Position numbers and translations under genes: made by a program
The notes under the pieces: generated by a model
Told to the model about the DNA's origin: nothing
Databases searched by the model: none
Seen by the model: only the letters and a program-made list of their open reading frames with translations
In this document: positions 34,590 to 43,665 of the stretch, piece after piece
Numbering within the stretch: position 1 is the stretch's first letter
Layout of the letters: every line of letters starts with the position of its first letter
Assembly: GCF_001913155.1 (NCBI RefSeq)
Contig: NZ_CP018760.1
Coordinates: 1,240,001 to 1,304,000 of the forward strand
DNA: 64,000 nt
Reading direction: 5' to 3'
DNA from: Maribacter hydrothermalis
Lineage (GTDB): Bacteria > Bacteroidota > Bacteroidia > Flavobacteriales > Flavobacteriaceae

Positions 34590-35636
34590 ATGAAAAAAGT
34601 AGTAACATTCGGCGAAATAATGCTTCGCTTAGCACCAGAAGGGTTTTTAAGATTTTCACAAGCAAATAGATTTGATGCTATTTATGGTGGTGGTGAATCT
34701 AACGTAGCTGTTTCACTCGCTAATTATGGTGTTCCTGTAGATTTCGTAACACGTTTACCAAAAAATGACATTGGAGAATGTGCAATGATGGAAATGCGCA
34801 AAAGAGGTGTTGGAGTAGATAAAATTGTTTACGGTGGTGATCGCTTAGGTATCTATTTTTTAGAAACTGGAGCTGTATCTAGAGGTAGTAAAGTAGTTTA
34901 TGACAGAGCTCATTCATCAATTGCCGAAATTGAATCTGGAATGATCGATTGGGATGCTGTTTTTGAAGGTGTAGAATGGTTTCATTGGACAGGCATAACA
35001 CCAGCAATTTCACAAGGAGCAGCAGATGTATGCTTAGAAGCTGTAAAAGCGGCTAGCGCAAAAGGAATTACAATTTCTACAGATTTAAATTATAGAGCTA
35101 AACTTTGGACATTTTGTGATGATGCCCATAGAGAAAAAATAATGTCTGGCTTAACTGAGTACTGTGATGTTATTTTAGGAAACGAGGAAGATGCCGAAAA
35201 GCATTTTGGTATTCATCCTGAAGGTTTAGATGTTCATAAAGATGGTGCCGATGTAAAAGCCGAAGCTTTCTTATCCGTTTGTAAGCAAATGATGAAAAAA
35301 TTCCCAAAAGCTAAAAAGGTAATCACAACATTAAGAGGTTCTATTTCCGCATCGCACAACACATGGGCAGGTGTACTTTGGGACGGTGAAAAAATGTACG
35401 AAACTCGTCAATACCAAATTACTGATATCGTTGACCGTGTAGGTGGTGGAGATTCATTTATGGGAGGATTGATCTACGGATTATTAAAATACCCTAAAGA
35501 CGACCAAAATGCATTAGATTTTGCTGTTGCCGCTTCTTGTTTAAAACATACCATTAAAGGTGATGCCAACCTAGTAACGGTTTCTGAAGTAGAAAAACTT
35601 ATGGGCGGTGACGCCTCTGGTAGAGTTGCAAGATAA
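34590..35636 (+). CDS. kdgK: 2-keto-3-deoxygluconate kinase (PfkB family)
   Basis: A 348-aa PfkB-type sugar kinase that phosphorylates KDG to KDPG. It has the N-terminal substrate-binding segment GEIMLRLAPEGFLRFSQANR, the GGGESNVAVSLANYG motif, and PfkB signature 2 in DRVGGGDSFMGG with the catalytic base Asp288. It is the first gene of an operon with the PPi-type phosphofructokinase and eda, controlled by the LacI operator upstream. Cytoplasmic. Confidence 0.93.
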   Translation: MKKVVTFGEIMLRLAPEGFLRFSQANRFDAIYGGGESNVAVSLANYGVPVDFVTRLPKNDIGECAMMEMRKRGVGVDKIVYGGDRLGIYFLETGAVSRGSKVVYDRAHSSIAEIESGMIDWDAVFEGVEWFHWTGITPAISQGAADVCLEAVKAASAKGITISTDLNYRAKLWTFCDDAHREKIMSGLTEYCDVILGNEEDAEKHFGIHPEGLDVHKDGADVKAEAFLSVCKQMMKKFPKAKKVITTLRGSISASHNTWAGVLWDGEKMYETRQYQITDIVDRVGGGDSFMGGLIYGLLKYPKDDQNALDFAVAASCLKHTIKGDANLVTVSEVEKLMGGDASGRVAR

Positions 35637-35677
35637 TCCAACATTTATAGTACTTAGAACTCTTTAAAACAAAATAT

Positions 35678-36898
35678 ATGTCTAAAAAATCGGTTTTAAT
35701 TCTTTGTGGCGGCGGACCTGCACCTGGTATAAATACTGTTATCAGCACTGTAGCCAAAGCTTTTTTAAAAGATAATTACAGAGTTTTAGGACTTCATGAA
35801 GGGTTTAAAGGACTATTTGATAAGAATCCAAAAATTAAGGAGTTCGATTTTTTTCATGCTGATAGAATTACAAGTAGAGGTGGCTCAACTTTAATAATGA
35901 GCCGTTTTAAGCCAAAAGATGAAAAGCTAAACACTAACCTTTTTATTGATAACAATGTAAAACTGTTGGTTAGTATTGGTGGTGATGATACCGCATCTAC
36001 AGCCAACAGAATTACAGGCTTTTTAAAAAATGAAGGTATTTCAATTGCTAATATTCACGTACCAAAAACTATAGATAACGATTTACCCCTGCCAGATAGA
36101 AACCCTACTTTCGGTTTTCATTCTGCAAAAGACGAAGGGGTTCGTATTGGCAACACCACCTATGAAGATGCACGTACCAGTCAAAACTGGTTTGTAATGT
36201 CCACAATGGGGCGTTCTGCTGGGCATTTGGCATTTGGTATTGCCGCTAGTTGTCATTTTCCAATGATGATTATACCCGAAATGTTTGACCGTACTTCAAT
36301 TACTTTTGACAAAGTGGTCCGTTTAGTAATATCATCTATGATTAAACGAAAAATAGAAGACATACAATACGGGGTTGCATTAATTAGTGAAGGTGTATTT
36401 CATAATATGCCTAATTCAGAATTAGATAAATGTGGTATTACATTTACTTATGACGACCATGGTCACCCAGAGTTAGGCAATGTTAGTAAAGCCCATATTT
36501 TTAATATGCTTGTTCAAGAAAAATTAAAAGAACTTAATATTGACATTAAGAGTAGACCTGTTGAATTAGGTTACGAACTACGCTGTTGTAGACCAATAGG
36601 TTTTGATTTAACCTTATGTACGGTTTTAGGTTTAGGGGTTAAAAAAGTTTTCGATGAAGGTAAAAGCGGTTGTATGGTGACCGCTAATTCTAGAGGCGAA
36701 ATTACACCTCTTTTCTTATCTGAAATACAAGATGAAAATGGCAAAATAGCTCCTAGACTAGTTAATATAAATTCTGAAATAGTTCAGCTTTGTTATCAAA
36801 ACTTATTTTACATAGTCGAAAATGATTATGAAGATGCAAAACAGTATGTCGATAACCCTTCAGCATACGATTTCAACAAAATTTTAACCGAGAAATAA
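35678..36898 (+). CDS. 6-phosphofructokinase, PPi-dependent type by motifs
   Basis: A 406-aa PFK-A family enzyme. Two residues that separate phosphoryl donors point to pyrophosphate. GGDD at 101-104 (ATP enzymes have GGDG) puts an Asp where ATP's alpha-phosphate would go. PKTIDND at 129-135 has Lys130 where ATP enzymes have Gly. The PPi reaction is reversible, so the enzyme can run from fructose-1,6-bisphosphate to fructose-6-phosphate. It lies between kdgK and eda (41 bp and 8 bp gaps) and must be expressed with them. Growth on alginate yields triose phosphate and pyruvate and requires gluconeogenesis, which would explain the placement; this is inference. Confidence 0.87.
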   Translation: MSKKSVLILCGGGPAPGINTVISTVAKAFLKDNYRVLGLHEGFKGLFDKNPKIKEFDFFHADRITSRGGSTLIMSRFKPKDEKLNTNLFIDNNVKLLVSIGGDDTASTANRITGFLKNEGISIANIHVPKTIDNDLPLPDRNPTFGFHSAKDEGVRIGNTTYEDARTSQNWFVMSTMGRSAGHLAFGIAASCHFPMMIIPEMFDRTSITFDKVVRLVISSMIKRKIEDIQYGVALISEGVFHNMPNSELDKCGITFTYDDHGHPELGNVSKAHIFNMLVQEKLKELNIDIKSRPVELGYELRCCRPIGFDLTLCTVLGLGVKKVFDEGKSGCMVTANSRGEITPLFLSEIQDENGKIAPRLVNINSEIVQLCYQNLFYIVENDYEDAKQYVDNPSAYDFNKILTEK

Positions 36899-36906
36899 AA
36901 ATAAAA

Positions 36907-37575
36907 ATGGCACAATATTCAAGAATAGAAGTAGCAAATGTAATGAAGGAATCTGGTATGGTACCTTTATTCTATCACCCAGACATTGAATTAGGCAAGA
37001 AAATTTTACAAGCTTGTTATGATGGTGGGGCACGTTTAATGGAATTTACAGCTCGTGGCGATTTCGCTTTCGAAGTTTTTTCTGAATTAAACAAATACGC
37101 AATTAAAAATCTGCCTGGTATGATTATGGGCGTGGGATCCATTACAGATGCCGCAGCCGCATCTTACTACATGTCTATTGGGGCAAATTTTATAGTAACT
37201 CCTTCTTTAAGGGAAGATATTGCCATTGTTTGTAACCGTAGAAAAGTATTATGGTCTCCTGGCTGTGGCTCCTTAACAGAAATTAATAAAGCCGAAGAAA
37301 TGGGTTGTGAGATTGTAAAATTGTTCCCTGGTGATTTGTATGGACCAGGTTTCGTTAAAGGTATTAAAGGCCCACAACCTTGGACAAGCATTATGCCAAC
37401 TGGTGGTGTAAGTACGGACGAAGCTAACCTTAAAGGTTGGTTTGATGCAGGTGTTACTTGTGTTGGAATGGGTTCTAAACTTATCAGCAAAGAAATATTA
37501 GCGAATAAAGATTACGCTGGTTTAGAAGCTTTGGTTAAAGATACTTTAGCCAAAATAAAAAAAATGAGAGGATAA
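36907..37575 (+). CDS. eda: 2-keto-3-deoxy-6-phosphogluconate aldolase
   Basis: A 222-aa class I KDPG/KHG aldolase that cleaves KDPG to pyruvate and glyceraldehyde-3-phosphate, the last step of the alginate route in this window. The Schiff-base lysine is Lys138 in EIVKLFPGDLYGPGFVKGI. Glu46 and Arg50 lie in LMEFTARGD, and the VTPSL and PTGGVSTDEANL phosphate-binding segments are present. It follows the phosphofructokinase by 8 bp and ends the operon with a hairpin terminator. Confidence 0.93.
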   Translation: MAQYSRIEVANVMKESGMVPLFYHPDIELGKKILQACYDGGARLMEFTARGDFAFEVFSELNKYAIKNLPGMIMGVGSITDAAAASYYMSIGANFIVTPSLREDIAIVCNRRKVLWSPGCGSLTEINKAEEMGCEIVKLFPGDLYGPGFVKGIKGPQPWTSIMPTGGVSTDEANLKGWFDAGVTCVGMGSKLISKEILANKDYAGLEALVKDTLAKIKKMRG

Positions 37576-37600
37576 TATTTAAGATAAAGTTGTTTGGTTG

Positions 37601-37651
37601 AAAAGAGCATGAAACACAGCAAATTGCTAATTGTTTTAATGCTCTTTTTTT
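37601..37651 (+). terminator. Terminator after eda
   Basis: AAAAGAGCAT ... ATGCTCTTTTTTT arms enclose an inner GAAACA/TGTTT pairing and a small GCAAATTGC hairpin, ending in a T7 run. Confidence 0.7.
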
Positions 37652-37776
37652 AGTTTATTTTTTAATATTTACACTAGTTCCTAGACATAATACATAGTTG
37701 CCTTTTTGATTGAAACATACCATTATTCATAAACCTCATCTAAAATTATTACATAATTAGTTGTTACATTAGAGGA

Positions 37777-39441
37777 ATGAAATACACTAAGGTTTCATTT
37801 ACTTTAAAAATTTTGCTTTTTAGTTTTTGGTGGATTTTAATACCAAAGCTAATAATAGCACAAACCGCTAATGATAGCTCTTATTATTACCATCAGCAGA
37901 TTATAAATCCCGTAATTCCGTCCGACTTACCTACAGGTATAAACTTCTATATTCAAAAAAAGAAAGCAGATTTAAAAGCAGGAGACTCAATAAGTGTTAT
38001 TAATGACTTAAGACTTTTAGCTATTGGGGAATTTAAAATTGGCAATAACTTTAATAGTGAAAATTACGTAGTAGAAGCATTGAACTTTATACAGTCCATG
38101 TCTACAAAAGATACTTTAGTTAATGCTAAAGTAGGACTCTACAATCAGTTAGGGCGAATTTACGGGGCTTCTAACAACCCTAACGAAGCAATAAAAACTT
38201 ACAACAAAGCATTACAAATAGTCGTTAAATTGAAAGACAGCGTAATTTTACTTAACAACAAGGCTAATATTTACAAAGAGCAATTAGACTATAAAAATGC
38301 TCTTACTATTTACACCTTACTGCACCAAAAGAGCCAAAACAATAGCGATAGTTATCAAAAAGCATTGGTACTTGATAATTTAGGATATGTACAATCAAAA
38401 CTTAATAAACCAAAGGCTTTAGACAATTTAAAAAAAGCTTTACAAATAAGAGAAGACAATAATATTATTACGGGCCAACACGCCAGTAATAAGCATTTGG
38501 CAGAATACTACCTTGATAGAAAAGATACGGCAACAGCACTACTATATGCAGAAAAAGTTATTTCGCTAGCAAATAAGATAAATAGCAGTTCATTTAAATT
38601 AGATGCCATTTCTTTAATGTTACGCATGGATAAAAACCCTCTAATTCATGAGTATAAAAAATTAACTGACAGTATCGCAAATGCAAAACAAATCGCGGAA
38701 AATAAAAATGCCTTTTTAAAATACAATGTTGCAGAAGAACAAGGGAAAACCCAGGCTAGCCAATTACAACAAGAAATTGAATCTCGTAAGCGATTAGCAT
38801 ACCAAGCTCTAGCCTTAATCATTTTTCTAATTCTTATAGGCTCTTACTTTATTTACCGCAATAGATACCGTAAAGCTAAAATTGAAGAAATCTATAAAAC
38901 GGAAACTAGAATTGCCAAAAAAGTACACGATGAAGTAGCTAATGACATGTACAAAATAATGGCCTCCCTTGAAAATAATTCAGGTATTGACAAGAAGGTA
39001 ATCGATGAAATTGAAAAAATTTATACTAAAACTAGAGATATTTCAAGAGAAAACAGCGCAATTGACCTTAGAGAAGACTTTGCTATTCAATTAAACGATT
39101 TACTATTAGGGTATAAAAATAACAACGTTAAAATTATAACACGAAATCTATCAAAAATACCCTGGAATACTATTCCCGAGATTAAAAAAACTACTATTTA
39201 TAGGGTCTTGCAGGAGCTTATGACCAATATGCGCAAGCATAGCAAAGCCTCTATTGTAACTTTGGTTTTCCATAAAGAAGGGTCAAAAATTCATATAAAT
39301 TATCGCGATAATGGTATTGGTTGTAACATTTTTAAAAAAAATGGACTGCAACATACGGAATCCCGTATCGCTTCTATAAATGGAACTATTACTTTTGAAT
39401 CTAAGCACGATGATGGCTTTAAGGCATCAATAATAATTTAA
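37777..39441 (+). CDS. Sensor histidine kinase with periplasmic TPR domain
   Basis: A 554-aa protein. The signal peptide is MKYTKVSFTLKILLFSFWWI (cleavage near IIAQT). Then come about 300 residues of tetratricopeptide-like helices (YNQLGRIYGASNNPNEAIKT, QKALVLDNLGYVQSKLNKPK, ALDNLKKALQIRE), one membrane segment around 345-363 (ALALIIFLILIGSYFIYRNR) and a cytoplasmic kinase. The phospho-acceptor is His384 in AKKVHDEVANDMYKIM, of the NarX/DesK (HisKA_3-like) type, and the ATPase domain has QELMTNMRKHSKA (N box) and DNGIGCN (G1). It lies 3 bp before the response regulator gene. No ligand can be inferred; the neighbours are alginate and malonate genes. Confidence 0.87.
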   Translation: MKYTKVSFTLKILLFSFWWILIPKLIIAQTANDSSYYYHQQIINPVIPSDLPTGINFYIQKKKADLKAGDSISVINDLRLLAIGEFKIGNNFNSENYVVEALNFIQSMSTKDTLVNAKVGLYNQLGRIYGASNNPNEAIKTYNKALQIVVKLKDSVILLNNKANIYKEQLDYKNALTIYTLLHQKSQNNSDSYQKALVLDNLGYVQSKLNKPKALDNLKKALQIREDNNIITGQHASNKHLAEYYLDRKDTATALLYAEKVISLANKINSSSFKLDAISLMLRMDKNPLIHEYKKLTDSIANAKQIAENKNAFLKYNVAEEQGKTQASQLQQEIESRKRLAYQALALIIFLILIGSYFIYRNRYRKAKIEEIYKTETRIAKKVHDEVANDMYKIMASLENNSGIDKKVIDEIEKIYTKTRDISRENSAIDLREDFAIQLNDLLLGYKNNNVKIITRNLSKIPWNTIPEIKKTTIYRVLQELMTNMRKHSKASIVTLVFHKEGSKIHINYRDNGIGCNIFKKNGLQHTESRIASINGTITFESKHDDGFKASIII

Positions 39442-39444
39442 GGC

Positions 39445-40110
39445 ATGTTCAAAAAAGTTTTAATTGCGGAGGATATGGAAGACATCAACAAAGGTGTATT
39501 TTCTTTACTGACCGAATTAGGGGTGTCACATATTAAACAAGTACAATATTGTGATGACGCATATTTAAAGGTTAAAAGAGCTGGCCTAAATGAAGACCCT
39601 TTTGATATGGTCATTTCCGATCTCTCTTTTAAAGCAGACCATAGATCACAAACATATACATCTGGACATTCATTGGTTGAAAAACTAAGGACTGATTTCC
39701 CAGACTTAAAAATCATAGTCTACTCTGTTGAAGACAGACTACAAGCTGTAAGAACACTATTTAACCAACATCATATTAATGCTTACGTGTGCAAAAGTAG
39801 AAACGGACTTAAAAACCTTACCATTGCCATCAATGAAATAGCTCAAGGAAATACTTATTTATCTCCAGAAGTTTCTAATGCCTTTAGTAGTGAAAATGAA
39901 TTGGAAATTGACGACTATGACATTTCTCTATTAAATTATTTAAGTAAAGGCCTATCACAAGATGAAATTAGCGCCTTATATAGAAAAGAAAATATTTCAC
40001 CTGCCAGTCTAAGTTCCATTGAAAAACGACTTAATAAATTACGTATTCAATTCAATGCTAACAATGCTATTCATCTTGTAGCAATAGTTAAAGATTTAGG
40101 CTTAATTTAA
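39445..40110 (+). CDS. Response regulator with LuxR/NarL-type output domain
   Basis: A 221-aa regulator. The receiver domain has the acidic pocket (AEDMEDINKG), phospho-acceptor Asp59 in DMVISDLSFKADH, the Ser/Thr switch in KIIVYSVEDR and Lys in AYVCKSRNGLKNL. The output domain (LLNYLSKGLSQDEISALYRK, ASLSSIEKRLNKLR) is a divergent helix-turn-helix in which the usual GLSNKEIA-type motif is GLSQDEIS. It is paired with the kinase gene just upstream and is the probable target of H384. Confidence 0.87.
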   Translation: MFKKVLIAEDMEDINKGVFSLLTELGVSHIKQVQYCDDAYLKVKRAGLNEDPFDMVISDLSFKADHRSQTYTSGHSLVEKLRTDFPDLKIIVYSVEDRLQAVRTLFNQHHINAYVCKSRNGLKNLTIAINEIAQGNTYLSPEVSNAFSSENELEIDDYDISLLNYLSKGLSQDEISALYRKENISPASLSSIEKRLNKLRIQFNANNAIHLVAIVKDLGLI

Positions 40111-40470
40111 TAAAAAACCACTTTTATTATGCTTTTTACGGAATCCCGTAACACTCATTAATATAATGAGCTTAGGTTTGAACTTTAAAAAAAACAGTTA
40201 AAAATACTATTCATTACTATACAGTTCTTGGCCATCCTACTGAAAAGGTATTTCGGGGGAACTAACCAATTTGGTAGGTATGGCCATAATTATTTAAGTC
40301 CTTTTTTTTAGAAAGATTATTCATTTCACATACCCGTTATAATCCCAATCCTAAACTATTTTTGCTATTTCAAATAGTATAATTAACCGCTATAATTATA
40401 CATATTTTGGCACTTTCAGAATTGGTGCTTATCTTGTTTTACAGACAAGTTTCTTTAGAATCGATACTAC
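40111..40470. other. Intergenic region with small palindromes and a weak alginate-type site
   Basis: There is no gene in these 360 bp. It contains TTACGGAATCCCGTAA (40136-40151), then CTCATTA-ata-TAATGAG (40154-40170). A degenerate match to the GntR operator pair lies at 40259-40281: the central AACCAATTTGGT (40264-40275) matches exactly and the outer halves do not. Any of these may control the malonate genes that follow. Confidence 0.4.
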
Positions 40471-41949
40471 ATGATTACATTAATTAAAAAAGCTTCTTCT
40501 TTTAAAAATAGAATTGCCATTAAAAGTAATGGTCAAAATTACACCTATAATCAATTATTACAGCAATCAGAACATGTATCTGCCTGTTTACTGCAGGGTA
40601 AAGAAGACTTAGACCAAGCAAGAATTGCCTTTTTAGTTCCTGCAAGTTTTTCCTATGTCACTGTTCAATGGGGTATATGGAGAGCTGGAGGAATCGCTGT
40701 GCCTTTGTGTGAAAAACATCCATTACCTTCCATTAAATATGTTTTAGACGATACCAAAGCCACAACGGTAATTTACACGGAGGCTTTCGAGAAATTACTT
40801 TCTCCTCTGTTTAAAAGTACCCATATTCAATTTATTAAATACACTGATATTAAACCTAAAAAGTGTATGCTACCTACTATTATATTAGACCGTAGCGCAC
40901 TTATTCTCTATACGAGTGGCACTACAGGTTCACCAAAAGGAGTCGTAACTACCCATGCCAACATTGAGGCTCAAATTACAGCACTGACTACCTCTTGGGA
41001 GTGGAGTAAAAATGATCATGTACTTAATGTTTTACCATTGCACCATGTTCATGGAATTATAAATATGTTAAGTTGCGCTTTATGGAGTGGCGCATGTTGC
41101 GAATTCCTCTCAAAATTTGACCCAAAAGCTATTTTTGATATTTTCTTAAAAGATGAGGTTAATGTATTTATGGCTGTTCCTACAATATATTTTAAATTAA
41201 TCTATTATTTCAACGAACTATCTAATTCAGAAAAAGCGAAGATTTCGGAGCATTTATCTAAATTTAGATTGATGGTTTCCGGTTCCGCAGCTCTGCCTGT
41301 AAGCGTTTTGGAAGAATGGAAAGAAATTAGCGGACATATTTTATTGGAACGCTATGGCATGACAGAAATGGGAATGGCAATTAGCAATCCTTATAATGGA
41401 ATACGTAGACCTGGCCATATTGGTCAACCTTTACACGGTGTTTCGATCAGACTTGCTGATGAAAATAATAAAGTTGTTCCTGACGGGACGCCAGGCGAAA
41501 TACAAATTAAAGGTCCAAATGTATTTAAAGAATATTGGGATAAACCAGAGGCAACTTCTAATTCATTTACGCCAGATGGATGGTTCCAATCTGGTGACAT
41601 TGCTATTTTCGATGTAGATAGTTACCAAATATTAGGCAGAAATTCAGTAGACATTATAAAATCTGGTGGTTATAAAATATCCGCATTAGAAATTGAAGAA
41701 GTCCTTAGAACGCATCCAATGATAAAAGACTGTGGCGTAGTAGGCATTCCTGATTTGGAATGGGGTGAAATTATAGGAGCTAGCATCGTTTTAAAGTCCG
41801 GCGAGTTATTAGTTGAAAATTTAACTTCTTGGATTACCAAAAAATTACCTGCATATAAAACTCCGAGAAAGTACATTTTTCAAGAAGATTTACCCAGAAA
41901 CGTTATGGGGAAAGTTACAAAGAATGAGATTAAAAAATTATTTACATAA
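40471..41949 (+). CDS. Acyl-CoA synthetase, probably malonyl-CoA synthetase (MatB/ACSF3-like)
   Basis: A 492-aa ANL-superfamily adenylating enzyme. Visible are the phosphate loop LYTSGTTGSPKGVV, the A5 motif ERYGMTEMGMAISNPY, the A7/A8 region GWFQSGDIAIFDVDSYQILG and GRNSVDIIKSGGYKISALEI, and the catalytic Lys of A10 in LPRNVMGKVTK. The MTE-MGMAISNPYNGIRRPG stretch resembles malonyl-CoA synthetases. The next two genes encode the MadL/MadM malonate transporter, which makes malonate the best substrate. It would activate imported malonate to malonyl-CoA with ATP and CoA. Cytoplasmic; ATG start with 12 bp to madL. Confidence 0.82.
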   Translation: MITLIKKASSFKNRIAIKSNGQNYTYNQLLQQSEHVSACLLQGKEDLDQARIAFLVPASFSYVTVQWGIWRAGGIAVPLCEKHPLPSIKYVLDDTKATTVIYTEAFEKLLSPLFKSTHIQFIKYTDIKPKKCMLPTIILDRSALILYTSGTTGSPKGVVTTHANIEAQITALTTSWEWSKNDHVLNVLPLHHVHGIINMLSCALWSGACCEFLSKFDPKAIFDIFLKDEVNVFMAVPTIYFKLIYYFNELSNSEKAKISEHLSKFRLMVSGSAALPVSVLEEWKEISGHILLERYGMTEMGMAISNPYNGIRRPGHIGQPLHGVSIRLADENNKVVPDGTPGEIQIKGPNVFKEYWDKPEATSNSFTPDGWFQSGDIAIFDVDSYQILGRNSVDIIKSGGYKISALEIEEVLRTHPMIKDCGVVGIPDLEWGEIIGASIVLKSGELLVENLTSWITKKLPAYKTPRKYIFQEDLPRNVMGKVTKNEIKKLFT

Positions 41950-41961
41950 GTTAAAATACCA

Positions 41962-42330
41962 ATGAAAATATATGGAGTAGCATTACTGGCAGCTTGTTTT
42001 TTAGCCGGAAAATTTTTAGGTACCATTTTAGGAAAACTGATTAACATAAATAATGATATTGGAGGCGTCGGTTTTGCCATGATCCTTTTAATAGGTTCAA
42101 GTATTTACCTTAGAAAAAAAGGATGGCTTATTCCCGAAACCGAAAAAGGTATTTTATTCTGGAGTTCCATGTATATCCCTATCATTGTAGCTATGGCCGC
42201 AACCCTAAATGTAAAAGCCGCTATCTCTGGCGGATTTGTTGCCGTTGTAGCCGGAGTTTTGACCACCTTTGCCTGTATGATACTTGTTCCGGTTCTCTCA
42301 AAAATTGGTAATAATCATCCTAAGAACTAA
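41962..42330 (+). CDS. madL: Malonate transporter subunit MadL
   Basis: A 122-aa, four-helix membrane protein of the MadL family, one half of the Na+-coupled malonate carrier MadLM. Conserved stretches are MKIYGVALLAACFLAGKFLG followed by TILGKLININNDIGGVGFAM, and MYIPIIVAMAATLNV with the C-terminal hydrophobic helix. It sits between the acyl-CoA synthetase (12-bp gap) and madM (2-bp gap), the usual order. Confidence 0.9.
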   Translation: MKIYGVALLAACFLAGKFLGTILGKLININNDIGGVGFAMILLIGSSIYLRKKGWLIPETEKGILFWSSMYIPIIVAMAATLNVKAAISGGFVAVVAGVLTTFACMILVPVLSKIGNNHPKN

Positions 42331-42332
42331 GT

Positions 42333-43079
42333 ATGGAAATTATTGAAAAAGTAATATCCAGTAACGGACTTGTATTCGCATTTCTATTTGTTGGCTTTAT
42401 TATGTTATTTTCATTCTTAGTTTCAAAAAAACTTTTAAGAAATAAAATTCCTGGAGTAGCAATTGCAATTCTAATTGGCTTGGCACTAGCCTTTTTAGGC
42501 GATAAAAATGGTATGGCCGATATTCCCATTTTTGCCGGAATGGCAATTTTAGGAGGATCTATGTTTCGGGATTTTGCCGTTGTTGCCACTGCAATGAGTG
42601 CTGATATTTCCAAAATAAAACGAGCCGGACTTGCAGGAATAATTTCACTTTTTATAGGAGTAACAATAACCTTTTTTCTAGGGGCCCTTATTGCCTATTT
42701 TATGGGGTATACCGATGCGGTAAGTATGACTACCATTGGTGCCGGAGCATGCACCTATATTGTTGGCCCAGTTACAGGCGGTGCTCTAGGAGCTAGTTCA
42801 GATGTTATTGCCATTAGTGTGGCAACTGGCGTAATCAAAACTATTTTTACTACCATAATTACACCCGTTATCGCAAAAAGTATAAAATTAAATAACCCAC
42901 ATGCCGCCGTGGTGTTTGGTGGGTTAATTGGTACTACAAGTGGTGTTGTTGCAGGCTTAGCGGCTACTGATGAAAAGCTAGTGCCATACGGGGCATTAAC
43001 AGCAACATTTTACACAGGAGTAGGTTGTCTTTTATGTCCTTCTGTTTTTTACCTATTTTTAAAATTCTTTGGATTCTAA
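42333..43079 (+). CDS. madM: Malonate transporter subunit MadM
   Basis: A 248-aa polytopic membrane protein, the larger subunit of the MadLM malonate:Na+ symporter. It has about eight membrane segments and the family stretches IPGVAIAILIGLALAFLGDK, FAGMAILGGSMFRDFAVVAT and IGAGACTYIVGPVTGGALGA. It starts 2 bp after the madL stop, so translational coupling is likely. No malonate decarboxylase subunits are visible in the window, so malonyl-CoA may feed fatty-acid synthesis or an unlinked decarboxylase. Confidence 0.9.
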   Translation: MEIIEKVISSNGLVFAFLFVGFIMLFSFLVSKKLLRNKIPGVAIAILIGLALAFLGDKNGMADIPIFAGMAILGGSMFRDFAVVATAMSADISKIKRAGLAGIISLFIGVTITFFLGALIAYFMGYTDAVSMTTIGAGACTYIVGPVTGGALGASSDVIAISVATGVIKTIFTTIITPVIAKSIKLNNPHAAVVFGGLIGTTSGVVAGLAATDEKLVPYGALTATFYTGVGCLLCPSVFYLFLKFFGF

Positions 43080-43154
43080 TTTATATAACTAATTTTACAC
43101 ATATCATACTACACGATTAGTTAATAGTTTAAAAATTGCGTAAACCTTTTATAA

Positions 43155-43556
43155 ATGAAGTATTCTATAACTGCAAATTCAATTTCAAAACAAAATGCCA
43201 CGCTCCAAATTAAACAATCAGATATTGCATTTGGAACTATTGCCGAATCATCGGACACTTTACCAAACCCTGCAGAATTATTTTTAGGTTCTCTTGCCGC
43301 TTGTATTTTAAAAAATATAGAGCGTTTTTCTGATTTTATGAATTTTGAATACACATCGGCTGAAATAAAAATAAGCGCTACCAGACTTGAAAAACCCCCA
43401 AGATTGGATGATATTAATTATGTACTAATAATTAATAGCCAAGACAAAAATATAAACCTCAACTTACTCAAAAAAAATATTGAAAAATTCGGGACTATTT
43501 TCAATACCGTACTAGTCTCATGCAGTATTGATGGAAAAATTGAAATAATATCTTGA
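43155..43556 (+). CDS. OsmC-like protein
   Basis: A 133-aa protein with the OsmC/Ohr fold. The conserved PNPAELFLGSLAACILKNIE carries the first redox Cys (Cys50), and VSCSIDG near the end carries the second (Cys123). The length matches short OsmC-family members, which reduce organic or fatty-acid hydroperoxides. There is no signal peptide. It is a free-standing gene after madM; 75 bp of AT-rich DNA precede it. Confidence 0.78.
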   Translation: MKYSITANSISKQNATLQIKQSDIAFGTIAESSDTLPNPAELFLGSLAACILKNIERFSDFMNFEYTSAEIKISATRLEKPPRLDDINYVLIINSQDKNINLNLLKKNIEKFGTIFNTVLVSCSIDGKIEIIS

Positions 43557-43665
43557 TTTAAAATTAATGCCTAAGCCTAATAAACATCAATGTTGGAAAA
43601 GTTTTTTTGGTTGACAGTAAATTTTAAATTTTGTAACTTATTTGTATGAATTTAAATTTACCAAT

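Noticed and set aside
43642..43665. TTG start for the DUF4287-type protein
   Set aside because: The ATG at 43666 matches the expected start of the domain; the extra eight residues are not supported.
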